Assembly (NCBI GenBank): GCA_023417885.1
Contig: JAEZED010000086.1
Coordinates: 1-28,931 of the forward strand
DNA: 28,931 nucleotides
Reading direction: 5' to 3'
Origin: Planctomycetota bacterium
Lineage (GTDB): Bacteria > Planctomycetota > Phycisphaerae > Tepidisphaerales > Tepidisphaeraceae
In this document: positions 6,381-14,140 of the stretch, in pieces
How the letters are laid out: each line of letters starts with the position of its first letter
Position numbering within the stretch: position 1 is the first letter of the stretch
Program-made: the position numbers and the translations under genes
The notes under the pieces: model-generated
Database searches by the model: none
Told to the model about the DNA's origin: nothing
Seen by the model: the letters and a program-made list of their open reading frames with translations, nothing else

Positions 6381-6463
6381 AATTTGGCAGCGGACATCGC
6401 CCGCCAGCGGGACTTGCCCGGACGCCACGTTGAGCGAATGATTTGGCAGCACTTTTGGCAGCA
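6381..6463 (+). repeat. Right arm-type repeats upstream of the integrase
   Basis: Three copies of the TTTGGCAGCA motif: AATTTGGCAGC (6381-6391), ATTTGGCAGCA (6441-6451) and CTTTTGGCAGCA (6452-6463). They share orientation with the left pair at 159-179. They sit over the integrase promoter region, so integrase binding could also repress its own gene. Confidence 0.55.
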
Positions 6464-6529
6464 CCTACGGGGGAAGTTGCGGCAGTGACACACGCCACAT
6501 CGCCGTAACTGCTGCCGAATGAGCTACTT

Positions 6530-6600
6530 GGCCGGATACCCAAGCGGACTAAGGGGACGGATTGCAAATCCGTTATTCGCGGGTTCGAATCCCGCTCCGG
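6530..6600. repeat. attR-like direct repeat (71 bp, tRNA-Cys)
   Basis: Identical to 1-71. Sequence diverges at 6601, which marks the outer limit of the shared att sequence on the chromosome side. Confidence 0.8.
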
Positions 6601-6602
6601 CC
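6530..6602 (+). tRNA. tRNA-Cys(GCA), right copy, perfectly paired
   Basis: The 73-base cloverleaf has acceptor arms GGCCGGA and TCCGGCC, anticodon stem ACGGA/TCCGT with loop TTGCAAA (anticodon GCA), and T arm GCGGG-TTCGAAT-CCCGC. CCA is not encoded. The acceptor stem is fully paired, unlike the left copy, so this is probably the working gene. Its upstream DNA belongs to the element, which means the element must carry a promoter for it. Confidence 0.93.
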
Positions 6603-6624
6603 TCTCGCATCGAACCTCTTCTCG

Positions 6625-6662
6625 CCCCGGAATGCGCAGCTATCGCGCCGCCGGGGTGTTTT
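6625..6662 (+). terminator. Possible tRNA-Cys terminator
   Basis: CCCCGG (6625-6630) and CCGGGG (6651-6656) can pair around a 20-base loop and are followed by TGTTTT. It lies 23 bases after the tRNA. The stem is short for its loop. The remaining bases to 6844 show no gene. Confidence 0.35.
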
Positions 6663-6844
6663 CGTGGGCGGCGCGTGCTTCGACGGAGCCTCTCACGGCG
6701 GGACCTGGCGCTCGGCTGTCGCGGGGGATGGGAGGTCGGACGGCAAGCGCGGCGCGGAGGTAACCTGACGCATTGCGGCGGCCGTGGCGCGTCGGCGAGA
6801 CGCCGACTTCAGGGTCGAACGCGCTTCAAGACAGGAGCAGCACC

Positions 6845-7288
6845 ATGGGCAACCTCTGGCAGGAGTTCAAGACCTTTGCCTTCAAGGGCAACATGATCGA
6901 CCTGGCGATCGGCGTCATCATCGGCGCCGCCTTCGGCAAGGTCGTCTCCACGCTCGTGGACAACGTCTTCATGCCCCTCCTGGCCGCCATCGGCGCGGGT
7001 GGGGAGGGATACGAGGGGCTCTCCTTCACGATCAACGGCTCGCAGATACAGTACGGCCTGTTCCTGGGCGCGATGATCAACTTCCTCATCGTCGCCGCCG
7101 TCATCTTCTTCATCGTCATCAAGATCGTGAAGGGGACGCTGGCGCGCGTGAAGACCGCCCCGCCGCCGGGCGAGCCGACGGTGAAGGAGTGTCCCTTCTG
7201 CCTCTCCGACATCCCGATCCTCGCGAAGCGCTGCAAGTTCTGCACCGCCGATCTCGACGACGCCACCGGCGCCGCGCAGGGAGCGTGA
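6845..7288 (+). CDS. mscL: Large-conductance mechanosensitive channel with C-terminal zinc ribbon
   Basis: This 147-residue inner-membrane channel opens under membrane tension and releases solutes on osmotic downshock. The N-terminus MGNLWQEFKTFAFKGNMIDLA is the conserved amphipathic S1 helix and start of TM1. TM1 (about residues 17-45) has the GVIIGAAFGKVV pattern. A periplasmic loop and TM2 (about 72-98) follow. After residue 110 there is an extra segment with two Cys pairs, CPFC and CKFC, forming a small zinc ribbon on the cytoplasmic side. An AGGAG ribosome site precedes the ATG at 6845; the longer frame from 6773 lacks support. It converges with the kinase gene. Confidence 0.95.
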   Translation: MGNLWQEFKTFAFKGNMIDLAIGVIIGAAFGKVVSTLVDNVFMPLLAAIGAGGEGYEGLSFTINGSQIQYGLFLGAMINFLIVAAVIFFIVIKIVKGTLARVKTAPPPGEPTVKECPFCLSDIPILAKRCKFCTADLDDATGAAQGA

Positions 7289-7339
7289 GGACGCCCTTCG
7301 CCGCAGTGCCCGGCTCCGCGGTTCGCGATCGCCGCGCGG

Positions 7340-8989
7340 CTAGCCGGAAATGCGCACGCCGCTGTTTCGTCCGCCGTGACCGTCGGCCGTCTCCAGGGAG
7401 ATGTCGGCGACGGGGTCGGTCAACCAGCGCTGGCCGTCGATGATGAACTTGTAGGCGTGCACGCCGGGCGGGAGCTCGACCTGGAGCGTCCAGACGTGAT
7501 CACCTTCGGGGTCGTGCATCGGGTGGGTGATCGTCGACCACTCGTTGAACTCGCCTGCCACGTACACCGTGTGCGGCTGATCGTTCCACTGCCGCGTGTC
7601 GAGCTGGAACGTATGCCGCTTCAGGACGGGCAACGCCGATGCGCTCGGCATCGCGTCGAACGAATCCTGCCGCGGCTGGGGCTGGTTCGGCGCGGTTCCC
7701 GTCCCCGCGGAGACGACTGACGCCCCGCCGTCCGGGCCGCGCAGGAAGAGCGTGACCGCAACGATCAGCGCCACCGCGGCGAGGCCGCCGGCGATGGCGA
7801 GCCAGCCGCGCATGCGTGGAGCGGACAACTGCGGCCGGCGTGGGGCGGGTCGTGCCTGCCGCTGCGGCTGGGGCGCCGGCACATGAGCACCCGACGGAAT
7901 GGTGAAGAGCCGCAGCGCCTTGCCGAACTGGTCGATCGCGGCGAAGCGCTTGGAGGGGTCCTTGTCCATCGCGCGTTCGACGACCTCGGCCAGCTTCGGG
8001 TCGAGGTCGGGACGCAGCTCGCGCAGGTCGGGTGGATCCTGGTCCACATGGGCGCGCAGCACCTCGCTGCGGCTGCCCCCTTCGAAGGGGCGCCGGCCCG
8101 CGAGCATGTGGTAGAGCGTGGCGCCGAGGCTGTAGATGTCGGAGCGCCCGCTCGCGGAGTTGCCCCGGATAACCTCCGGCGCCACATAGTAGCTCGTGCC
8201 CGCAACCCGCATCGACTGGTGCGGATCAGAGGGATCCTCCATCGTCGCCAGGCCGAAGTCGCTCACCTTGCAGCGACCGTTCCGACCCAGCAGCAGGTTC
8301 GCCGGCTTCACGTCACGGTGCACGATGCCGCAGCTGTGCGCCATCGCCAGCGCCTCGGCCGCCTCCGCGATGAGGTGGCAGGCGCGCACCGCGTCGATGG
8401 GGCCGGTGGCGCGGATCATGTCTTCGAGCGATCCGCCCTCGGCCAGCTCCATCGCGATGAAGAACAGGTCCTTGTACTGCCCCACCTCGTAGACCTGCAC
8501 GACGTTCGGATGCTCCAGGGCCGCCGCGGCCCGGGCCTCGCGGATCACGCGGTCGAAATCGACCGGGCGCTGCCCTTCCTTCGGCGTCACCGGAATGAGC
8601 TTGAGCGCCACACGCCGGCGCAGGACGGTGTCCTCGGCCTCGAAGACGCGCCCCCACGATCCGCGGCCCAGCAGCGCCACGAGGCGGAAGCGACCGACGC
8701 GCTTCCCGAGCCACTTGGGCACGCGCGCGCCGCTGGGTCGCGTGGTGCCGTAGGCGCTGGAGGAGGCGGCGACGGTGCCCGATCCGCCGGGCGATCCGGT
8801 GAGATCCAGCGCCGAGGGGGAGAGGGAGGCTGCCGTCGTGGAGCGCGCGCCATCACGGCTCTGGGCCGGCGCCGCCTCGGCGGCGGGGCTGGCGCCCGGG
8901 GAGTCGGCCGGGCCACCGGAGTCGCCTGCCGTGGCTGTCTGCCCGCCAACTTCCTGGAATGCGCGCTGGGAGTGATTGGGGTCGGACAT
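7340..8989 (-). CDS. Membrane Ser/Thr protein kinase with C-terminal glycogen-binding-like domain
   Basis: A 549-residue PknB-type kinase. After a Ser/Ala/Gly-rich disordered N-terminus (about 95 residues) comes the kinase domain with the Gly loop LLGRGSWGRVF (about residue 107), VALK Lys (about 130), HRDVKPAN (about 214), DFG (about 234) and YVAPEVIRG (activation segment). All catalytic residues are present. One membrane segment lies at about residues 396-416. The C-terminal 90 residues read as an AMPK-beta/CBM48-like fold (VYVAGEFNEWS, PPGVHAYKFIIDG, WLTDP) and would lie outside the membrane. It may sense a sugar polymer, but the ligand is inferred. The start MSDPNHSQ at 8989 is preferred to the ATG at 9061, although the ribosome site is weak. 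It is divergent from fliD. Confidence 0.92.
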   Translation of the reverse strand: MSDPNHSQRAFQEVGGQTATAGDSGGPADSPGASPAAEAAPAQSRDGARSTTAASLSPSALDLTGSPGGSGTVAASSSAYGTTRPSGARVPKWLGKRVGRFRLVALLGRGSWGRVFEAEDTVLRRRVALKLIPVTPKEGQRPVDFDRVIREARAAAALEHPNVVQVYEVGQYKDLFFIAMELAEGGSLEDMIRATGPIDAVRACHLIAEAAEALAMAHSCGIVHRDVKPANLLLGRNGRCKVSDFGLATMEDPSDPHQSMRVAGTSYYVAPEVIRGNSASGRSDIYSLGATLYHMLAGRRPFEGGSRSEVLRAHVDQDPPDLRELRPDLDPKLAEVVERAMDKDPSKRFAAIDQFGKALRLFTIPSGAHVPAPQPQRQARPAPRRPQLSAPRMRGWLAIAGGLAAVALIVAVTLFLRGPDGGASVVSAGTGTAPNQPQPRQDSFDAMPSASALPVLKRHTFQLDTRQWNDQPHTVYVAGEFNEWSTITHPMHDPEGDHVWTLQVELPPGVHAYKFIIDGQRWLTDPVADISLETADGHGGRNSGVRISG

Positions 8990-9323
8990 CCGTGCCTGTG
9001 GGTTGGGAGCCGGAATGACGGCCGGGGGCGCCCGCACGCCCCACGCGACCTGCACATCCACATACGCGGTCGACCACTGCGAGGATCGACGGCCCGGCTT
9101 CCGATAATAAACCCCACCGTTGCCGCCGATCGCCTTGTCAACCCCGAACTTCGGCAGGATAGCACGCCGCGAGCCCCATGCAACCGTATCGACTCCGGCG
9201 CGACGCCGACCCCCTTTCCCGGCCTCTCACGGCCGATAACTCCGGCTCCGATAAGCGGTTTCAAGTTCACGGCCCGGGTGTCCGATGTCGATTGCGGCGG
9301 GCCAGGCCTGCCGAAACCACCTC
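8990..9323. promoter_or_regulatory. Divergent kinase/fliD promoter region with CCGATAA motifs
   Basis: This 334-base stretch has no credible gene. On the plus strand CCGATAA occurs three times (9101-9107, 9233-9239 within GCCGATAA at 9232-9239, and 9248-9254). GCCGATAA is the -10 consensus of the flagellar sigma-28 factor, and a late gene such as fliD is a usual target. TAAA at 9108-9111 lies 13 bases before GCCGAT at 9125, a slightly short sigma-28 spacing. No perfect promoter is found, so this is suggestive only. Confidence 0.35.
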
Positions 9324-12029
9324 ATGGGCACCATCTCAACCGGCATCGGCCTCGTCAGCGGGATCAACTCCGCCGAGATCATCGACCAGCTCATGGAGCT
9401 GGAGCGCCGGCCGATCCTGAACCTCCAGGGCCGGATCCAGGCCACAGCCAAGATCCAGCTCGTCTTTACCGAGCTTTCGACGCGACTCGGCTCGCTCAAG
9501 TCGATCGGAACGACCCTCCGCAAGCCCAGCACCTTTGACCAGGTGACGGCCGCCAGCAGCGACGAGACGGTCCTCCGCGCCACCGCCCTGCCCAGCACGC
9601 CCGAGGGGAGCTACAGCTTCCGGGTCGCGCGGCTCGTGCAGAGCCAGCAGGTGGTCTCCGGCGGCTTCGCGACCGCCGACGCCTCGCCGGTCGGGACGGG
9701 AACGATCTCGCTGGAGCTCGGGGACGCGCGGCTGAGCCGGGAAGCGTCGCTGGATGAGCTCAACGCCGGCGCCGGGGTGCGCCGGGGAACGATCCAGGTC
9801 GTGGATCGCCAGGGGCGGATGGCACACGTGGACCTGACCGACGCCGTCACCCTCCAGGACGTGGCGGACCGGATCAATGCCACCGCCACGGTCGACGTCA
9901 CCGCCTCGGTCGAGGAAAGCCGGCTGGTGATCACGAATCGCGGGGGCGGAACGGGGAACCTGCGCATCCAGGATGTGACCGGTCACACGGCCGAGGACCT
10001 GGGAATCCTCGCGGACGCTGCGTCAGACGTCGTGACGGGCGGGGATCTGGTCTATCTCGGTCGCACGAGCGCGCTGGCAGACCTGAACGACGGTCGCGGC
10101 GTGGCCAACGGAACGGGAGACGGCATGCGCGTGACGCTGGCCGACGGGAGCACGTTCGACGTGCTGCTGTCGGGCGCCTCGTCGCTGGGGGACGTGATCG
10201 ACGGCTTCAACACGGCCGCGGCGGGGAAGGCGGCGCTGGAGGTTGATCCCGCAGACGGCCATCGCCTTCGGGTGCGCGACACCAGCGGTGGAGGCGGACA
10301 GACGAGCATCGCCGGGCTGAACGGCTCCTCCGCCGCGGCGGACTTGGGGCTCGAGGCAAGCGCCGCGGGCGGCGTGGTCACGGGCGGGCGTCTGATCGCC
10401 AACTACGGCAGCGTGCTCACGGCCAGCCTGCTGGGCGGGAGCGGGCTTCCCGGTGGGCAGATCCAGATCACCGACGCCGCGGGCGGTTCGGCGACCGTGG
10501 ACCTCACGGGCGTCCAGGATGTCTCGGAGATCCTGGAGGCGATCAACGACGCCGCCGGCGCGAATGTCCGGGCGCAGTTGAACAACGCCGGCAACGGGAT
10601 CGATCTCATCGACACCAGCGGCGGAACCGGCGCCCTCTCGGTGACCGACCTGGCGGCTGGAACCCTCGCGCAGACGCTCGGCTGGGCGGGCGACCACGTG
10701 GACGGCACGGCCGGCGGCGCCAACCTCCAGCGCGCCTGGCTCACCTCCGGAACGTCGCTGACCGCGCTGAACGGCGGCAAGGGCGTGGACCTGGGCCGCA
10801 TCCGGATCACGACCAGCGCGGGCCAGCAGGCGGCGGTGGACTTCCGGACGAGCAACGCCCGGACGGTCGGCGACCTGCTGAAGACGATCAACACGGCGGT
10901 CGGGACGTTCGGCGTGACGGCGCGGATCAACGACAACGGGGACGGGATCCTGCTGGAGGACACGGCCGGGGGCGGTTCGGCCCTGAAGGTGGAGGACATG
11001 GAGGGTGGGACCGCGCAGGATCTTCGTCTGGCGGGCGAGTCGGCGGACGGCGTGATCGACGGCTCGTTCGAGGTTCGGATCGACGTGTCGGAGACGGACT
11101 CGCTGGAGGACGTGCGCGAGAAGATCAACGACCTGGGCTTCGCGGCGCGGGCGGAGATCCTGAACGCCGGCGGGAGCAACCCGTTCCGCCTCTCGCTGAC
11201 GGCGCGCGAAGGCGGCGAGCGCGGCGCATTCGTCTTCGACGCCGGCGAAACGTCGCTGTCGATGAGCACGATGAGCCAGGCCCGCGACGCGGCGGTCTTC
11301 GTGGGGGCCGAGGGGGCCGAGTCGCCGCTGCTGGTGACGAGCGGCTCGAACGACGTGAAGGACATCATTCCGGGCCTGACGCTTCACCTGGAGCGCGTGA
11401 GCGACACGCCGACGACGGTGAGCGTGCGCCGCGACGTGAGCAACGTCGTGGCGGAGCTGGGGAAGTTCGTCGAGTCGTTCAACGCCCTGCGCAAGACGAT
11501 CGACGACAACAGCAAGTTCAACGAAGCCACGGGCCAGCGTGGCGTGCTGCTGGGGGAGCCGGTGGTCGGCCGGATCGAGCGGCAGGTCTACGGGCTGCTG
11601 ACGCGCGTCTTCGAGTCGGGGAACCCGAAGTACCGCATCCTGGCCGACATCGGCCTGAGCATCGGCAGCGGCGCGACGCTGGAGCTGGACGAGGAGAAGT
11701 TCCAGGCCGCGTGGGCCGATGACCCGGAGGCGGTGCGAGGGTTCTTCACCGCGACCGCCACCGGCTTCGGGCACCTGCTCCAGGAGGGGATCACGACGCT
11801 CACGGATCCGGTGGACGGCGTTCTGACCCGCGCCAACGAGACGCTCAACAAGCGCACCGAGGGATTCGAGGAACAGATCGAGCGCCTGGAGGTCGTGCTC
11901 GCGGGCAAGCGCCTGCGGCTGGAGCGGCAATTCGCCGACCTGGAGACGGCGCTCTCGCGCATGCAGTTCCAGCAGCAGCAGATCGGGGCGATCCAGCCCA
12001 TCGACTTCTCGCCCAACAAGAAGGATTAG
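9324..12029 (+). CDS. fliD: Flagellar cap / hook-associated protein 2, repeat-expanded
   Basis: FliD caps the growing flagellar filament and folds flagellin subunits at the tip. The N-terminus MGTISTGIGLVSGINSAEII and the region LMELERRPILNLQGRI are the family's N-terminal coiled domain. The C-terminal part (from about residue 690) has VVAELGKFVESFNALRKTI, LGLSIGSG-type and LDEEKFQAAWADDPEAVRGFF segments typical of FliD. At 901 residues it is about twice the usual length. The extra mass is four tandem repeats of about 105-115 residues (starting near residues 141, 246, 362 and 474), each with an L-N-G-G-x-GV hook-IN-like start and a TSGG-L-V-D ending. The ATG at 9324 matches the family start; the frame opens at 9285. 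fliS follows. Confidence 0.93.
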   Translation: MGTISTGIGLVSGINSAEIIDQLMELERRPILNLQGRIQATAKIQLVFTELSTRLGSLKSIGTTLRKPSTFDQVTAASSDETVLRATALPSTPEGSYSFRVARLVQSQQVVSGGFATADASPVGTGTISLELGDARLSREASLDELNAGAGVRRGTIQVVDRQGRMAHVDLTDAVTLQDVADRINATATVDVTASVEESRLVITNRGGGTGNLRIQDVTGHTAEDLGILADAASDVVTGGDLVYLGRTSALADLNDGRGVANGTGDGMRVTLADGSTFDVLLSGASSLGDVIDGFNTAAAGKAALEVDPADGHRLRVRDTSGGGGQTSIAGLNGSSAAADLGLEASAAGGVVTGGRLIANYGSVLTASLLGGSGLPGGQIQITDAAGGSATVDLTGVQDVSEILEAINDAAGANVRAQLNNAGNGIDLIDTSGGTGALSVTDLAAGTLAQTLGWAGDHVDGTAGGANLQRAWLTSGTSLTALNGGKGVDLGRIRITTSAGQQAAVDFRTSNARTVGDLLKTINTAVGTFGVTARINDNGDGILLEDTAGGGSALKVEDMEGGTAQDLRLAGESADGVIDGSFEVRIDVSETDSLEDVREKINDLGFAARAEILNAGGSNPFRLSLTAREGGERGAFVFDAGETSLSMSTMSQARDAAVFVGAEGAESPLLVTSGSNDVKDIIPGLTLHLERVSDTPTTVSVRRDVSNVVAELGKFVESFNALRKTIDDNSKFNEATGQRGVLLGEPVVGRIERQVYGLLTRVFESGNPKYRILADIGLSIGSGATLELDEEKFQAAWADDPEAVRGFFTATATGFGHLLQEGITTLTDPVDGVLTRANETLNKRTEGFEEQIERLEVVLAGKRLRLERQFADLETALSRMQFQQQQIGAIQPIDFSPNKKD

Positions 12030-12139
12030 CCCCACCGTCGGCACCGGCGCCGGCGGGAAGTTTGTGACCAGCGGCAGGAGGCCGCTCTCTGCAAGGCCAC
12101 GGCGGGCAAACCCGTGACAACCTCTGCCGTCAACAACAG

Positions 12140-12670
12140 ATGTCCCTACCTGCCGAATCCGAGAGTGTCGCTCCGCAATCCGCCGTCGCCGCCCCGCCGC
12201 GCGCGGGCCCGTCGGCGGCGAACCCGGCTACGAGCTACCTGCGCACCAAGATCCTGACGGCCACGCCGGAGCAGCTCCAGCTCATGCTCTACGACGGAGC
12301 GATCCGGTTCATCGACCAGGGGCGCGCCGCGCTGGAGCAGAAGCAGTTCGACCGCAGCTACGAAGCGCTCACCCGCGCGCAGAACATCCTGCTTGAGCTC
12401 AACTGCTCGCTGCGCCCGGACGTGGCGCCGGAGATGTGCCGCAACCTGTCGGCGCTCTACACCTTTCTCTACCTGCGCCTGGTGGAGGCGAACATCTCCC
12501 ACGACGCCGCCTCCCTCGAGGATGCCGCACGCCTCCTGCGATACCAGCGCGAGACGTGGGTGCTGCTGATGCAGCAGACAGCCCGCCACAAGGCCTCCGA
12601 CGTCGCGCGCAACCTCGCCATCCCGACCGGCGCGACCGAGCAGGTCGAGCGACTCAGCATCGCCGGCTGA
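12140..12670 (+). CDS. fliS: Flagellin-specific export chaperone FliS
   Basis: A 176-residue cytoplasmic chaperone that binds the disordered C-terminus of flagellin before export. After a 30-residue Ala/Pro-rich extension, the conserved core starts at ATSYLRTKILTATPEQLQLMLYDGAIRFI, the family's signature for helix 1 and the start of helix 2. LRPDVAPEMCRNLSALYTFLYLRLVEAN covers the later helices. Its place 110 bases after fliD on the same strand is the classic fliD-fliS order. No strong ribosome site precedes the ATG. The fliD-fliS spacer has a small hairpin (AGCGGC/GCCGCT). Confidence 0.93.
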   Translation: MSLPAESESVAPQSAVAAPPRAGPSAANPATSYLRTKILTATPEQLQLMLYDGAIRFIDQGRAALEQKQFDRSYEALTRAQNILLELNCSLRPDVAPEMCRNLSALYTFLYLRLVEANISHDAASLEDAARLLRYQRETWVLLMQQTARHKASDVARNLAIPTGATEQVERLSIAG

Positions 12671-12684
12671 GTCCGGCCCATGCC

Positions 12685-13188
12685 TCACTCGAAGAAGAGC
12701 ACCATGTGGATCTCGTCGATGGCCTCGCCGTCGAGGACGAGCGCTCCCGGCTCGCACCCCCACGCGCGGAAGCCGAGCGCCTCGTAGAGCCGGCAGGCGT
12801 CGGTCGAGCGAGCGCTGGCGGAGAGGCCGGCGCTGGTGATCCCGGGCCATGAGCGGGCGATCTCCAGGGCGAGGCTCACGACCTGCCGGCCGAGGTTGCG
12901 CCTTCGCGCCGCCGGCGTCACGTAGACGCCCCAGACATGCGCCCGGTGGGCCATCTTCGGGTGACGCTGTCGAAAGATGCCTGCGACGGCACGAAGCGCG
13001 CCATCCTCGTCGAACGCGCCGATGATCGCCTGCCCCGGCTCCTGCACCTGCATCGCGACGAAGGCGGGATCCAGCGCCCTGTCCTCCTCCGGGCTGGCCG
13101 CGAAGGCCCAGGGGGAATCGGCAAGCATCTCGCGCCGCAGGGCGACGTAAGCGGGCGCATCCTCCGGTGTCAGGCTGCGGATGACCAT
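12685..13188 (-). CDS. GNAT-family N-acetyltransferase
   Basis: A 167-residue enzyme that probably transfers an acetyl group from acetyl-CoA to an amine; the substrate is unknown. It starts MVIRSLTPEDAPAYVALRREML, a typical GNAT N-terminus. Motif A is seen as VWGVYVTPAARRRNLGRQVVSLALE, where RRRNLG is the acetyl-CoA pyrophosphate-binding R/Q-x-x-G-x-G/A-like turn. It ends with STDACRLYEALGFRAWG (motif B). The upstream extension to 13287 is low-complexity and lies over the next gene's end, so the ATG at 13188 is chosen. It converges with fliS and is co-directional with the zinc-ribbon gene. Confidence 0.88.
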   Translation of the reverse strand: MVIRSLTPEDAPAYVALRREMLADSPWAFAASPEEDRALDPAFVAMQVQEPGQAIIGAFDEDGALRAVAGIFRQRHPKMAHRAHVWGVYVTPAARRRNLGRQVVSLALEIARSWPGITSAGLSASARSTDACRLYEALGFRAWGCEPGALVLDGEAIDEIHMVLFFE

Positions 13189-13213
13189 GGCGCGGCTCGC
13201 TGAAGCGCGGATG

Positions 13214-13972
13214 CTAAAGCAGGAACATCGCGATGCCCAGCATGAGGCCCAGGCCTCCGCAGACGAGCCCGCCGATCGCCAGGCCACGCCCGCCGCTGTC
13301 GGCGCTCTCCCCCATCGTCTGGTTCAGCCCGATGATGCCGAAGATGACCGCCAGCAGCGGGATGATGATCGTGCAGAAGGCAGGCAGGCCGATGATGCCG
13401 AGCACGAGTGAGGCCATCGCAAAGCCGTTGCTCGCCCCGGCCGCCTCGAGCGTCGTGCCCTCCATCGTGAAGGGCATGCCGCAGTTCTTGCAGTTGTTGG
13501 CACTGATGGCATTCACCGTGCCGCAGCGCGGGCAGCCGATGAACTGGCGTCCCTGCTCGTCGCGCAGGATCTTGGGCGCCCGCTCCCCCGCCGCCGCGTA
13601 GGCGTGCACCGGGTGCGGATCCTGCTTGATGACCTTGCCGGTCATCGGGTCGATGAGCCGGCCGTAGCGGTCGAGGATCGGGATGATGATCGTGTTGCCG
13701 CAGGTCGGGCAGTGTCCCTCCTGCCCCGCCATGGCGGTCGTCGCCTCCAGTCGGCTCGAGCAGTACTGGCAGTTGAAGCCGTATCGCCTAGCCCCGACGG
13801 CGCCGGCGGAGAAGACGGGCGGCGGTACCGGCGGGGCCGCGACGGCAGGCCCGGCCCCGGGGGCGGGTACCCGCATGGTCGTCTTGCAGCGCGGGCAACG
13901 GACGAACTTTCCGACCTGGCTGTCGGCCGCCTTGAGCTTCGTGCCGCACGTAATGCAATCGAACTCAGGCAT
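13214..13972 (-). CDS. Zinc-ribbon membrane protein with DUF4190-like C-terminus
   Basis: A 252-residue protein with three zinc-ribbon-like Cys sets in the first 170 residues: CITC...CPRC (about 6-28), CQYC...CPTC (about 70-95) and CPRC...CKNC (about 148-165). A proline/alanine linker separates the first two. The C-terminal 75 residues hold two or three hydrophobic segments around Gly-rich turns (MASLVLGIIGLPAF, IIPLLAVIFGIIGL, GLVCGGLGLMLGIAMFLL), the pattern of DUF4190-type small membrane domains. The function is unknown; such modules are frequent in planctomycetes. It starts MPEFDCITCG at 13972 and is divergent from ffh. Confidence 0.85.
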   Translation of the reverse strand: MPEFDCITCGTKLKAADSQVGKFVRCPRCKTTMRVPAPGAGPAVAAPPVPPPVFSAGAVGARRYGFNCQYCSSRLEATTAMAGQEGHCPTCGNTIIIPILDRYGRLIDPMTGKVIKQDPHPVHAYAAAGERAPKILRDEQGRQFIGCPRCGTVNAISANNCKNCGMPFTMEGTTLEAAGASNGFAMASLVLGIIGLPAFCTIIIPLLAVIFGIIGLNQTMGESADSGGRGLAIGGLVCGGLGLMLGIAMFLL

Positions 13973-14140
13973 GACTGCTTCTGCAAAAGCCCCGCAACGA
14001 GATGCGCCCAAGACTGTACAGCCGCTCAACGCCTCTTTGTAGCAGATCGGCACGAAACGACCCGCCGCTGTGCCCGACATCCGGCATCCGCACCCGAAGA
14101 TGTGCGCCTGGGGACGAGTGACCCTACAATCTCGGCCCTT

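Larger units (their letters stand above)
1..6600. mobile_element. Integrated satellite/plasmid-like element at tRNA-Cys, with lone capsid gene
   Basis: The element lies between two direct copies of a tRNA-Cys sequence (1-71 and 6530-6600, identical over 71 bases). A tyrosine integrase sits beside the right copy, and short direct repeats that look like integrase arm sites lie just inside both ends. Inside are an HK97-type capsid gene, a RepA-like helicase, iterons and three small unknown genes. Base composition is visibly lower in GC than the DNA to the right of 6603, which supports transfer. No portal, terminase, head protease, tail, lysis or conjugation gene is recognisable. It could be a phage satellite, a capsid-coding integrative plasmid or a decayed prophage. 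The intact replication and control regions favour one of the first two. The boundaries follow the repeat; the exact crossover point within the tRNA is unknown. Confidence 0.85.

Noticed and set aside
10023..12044. 673-codon minus-strand frame opposite fliD
   Set aside because: Arg/His/Leu-rich shadow of fliD with no domain; fliD itself has clear family motifs.
13972..14140. SRP RNA gene near ffh
   Set aside because: The short gap has no recognisable SRP RNA Alu/S-domain sequence such as the conserved GGAA tetraloop stem.
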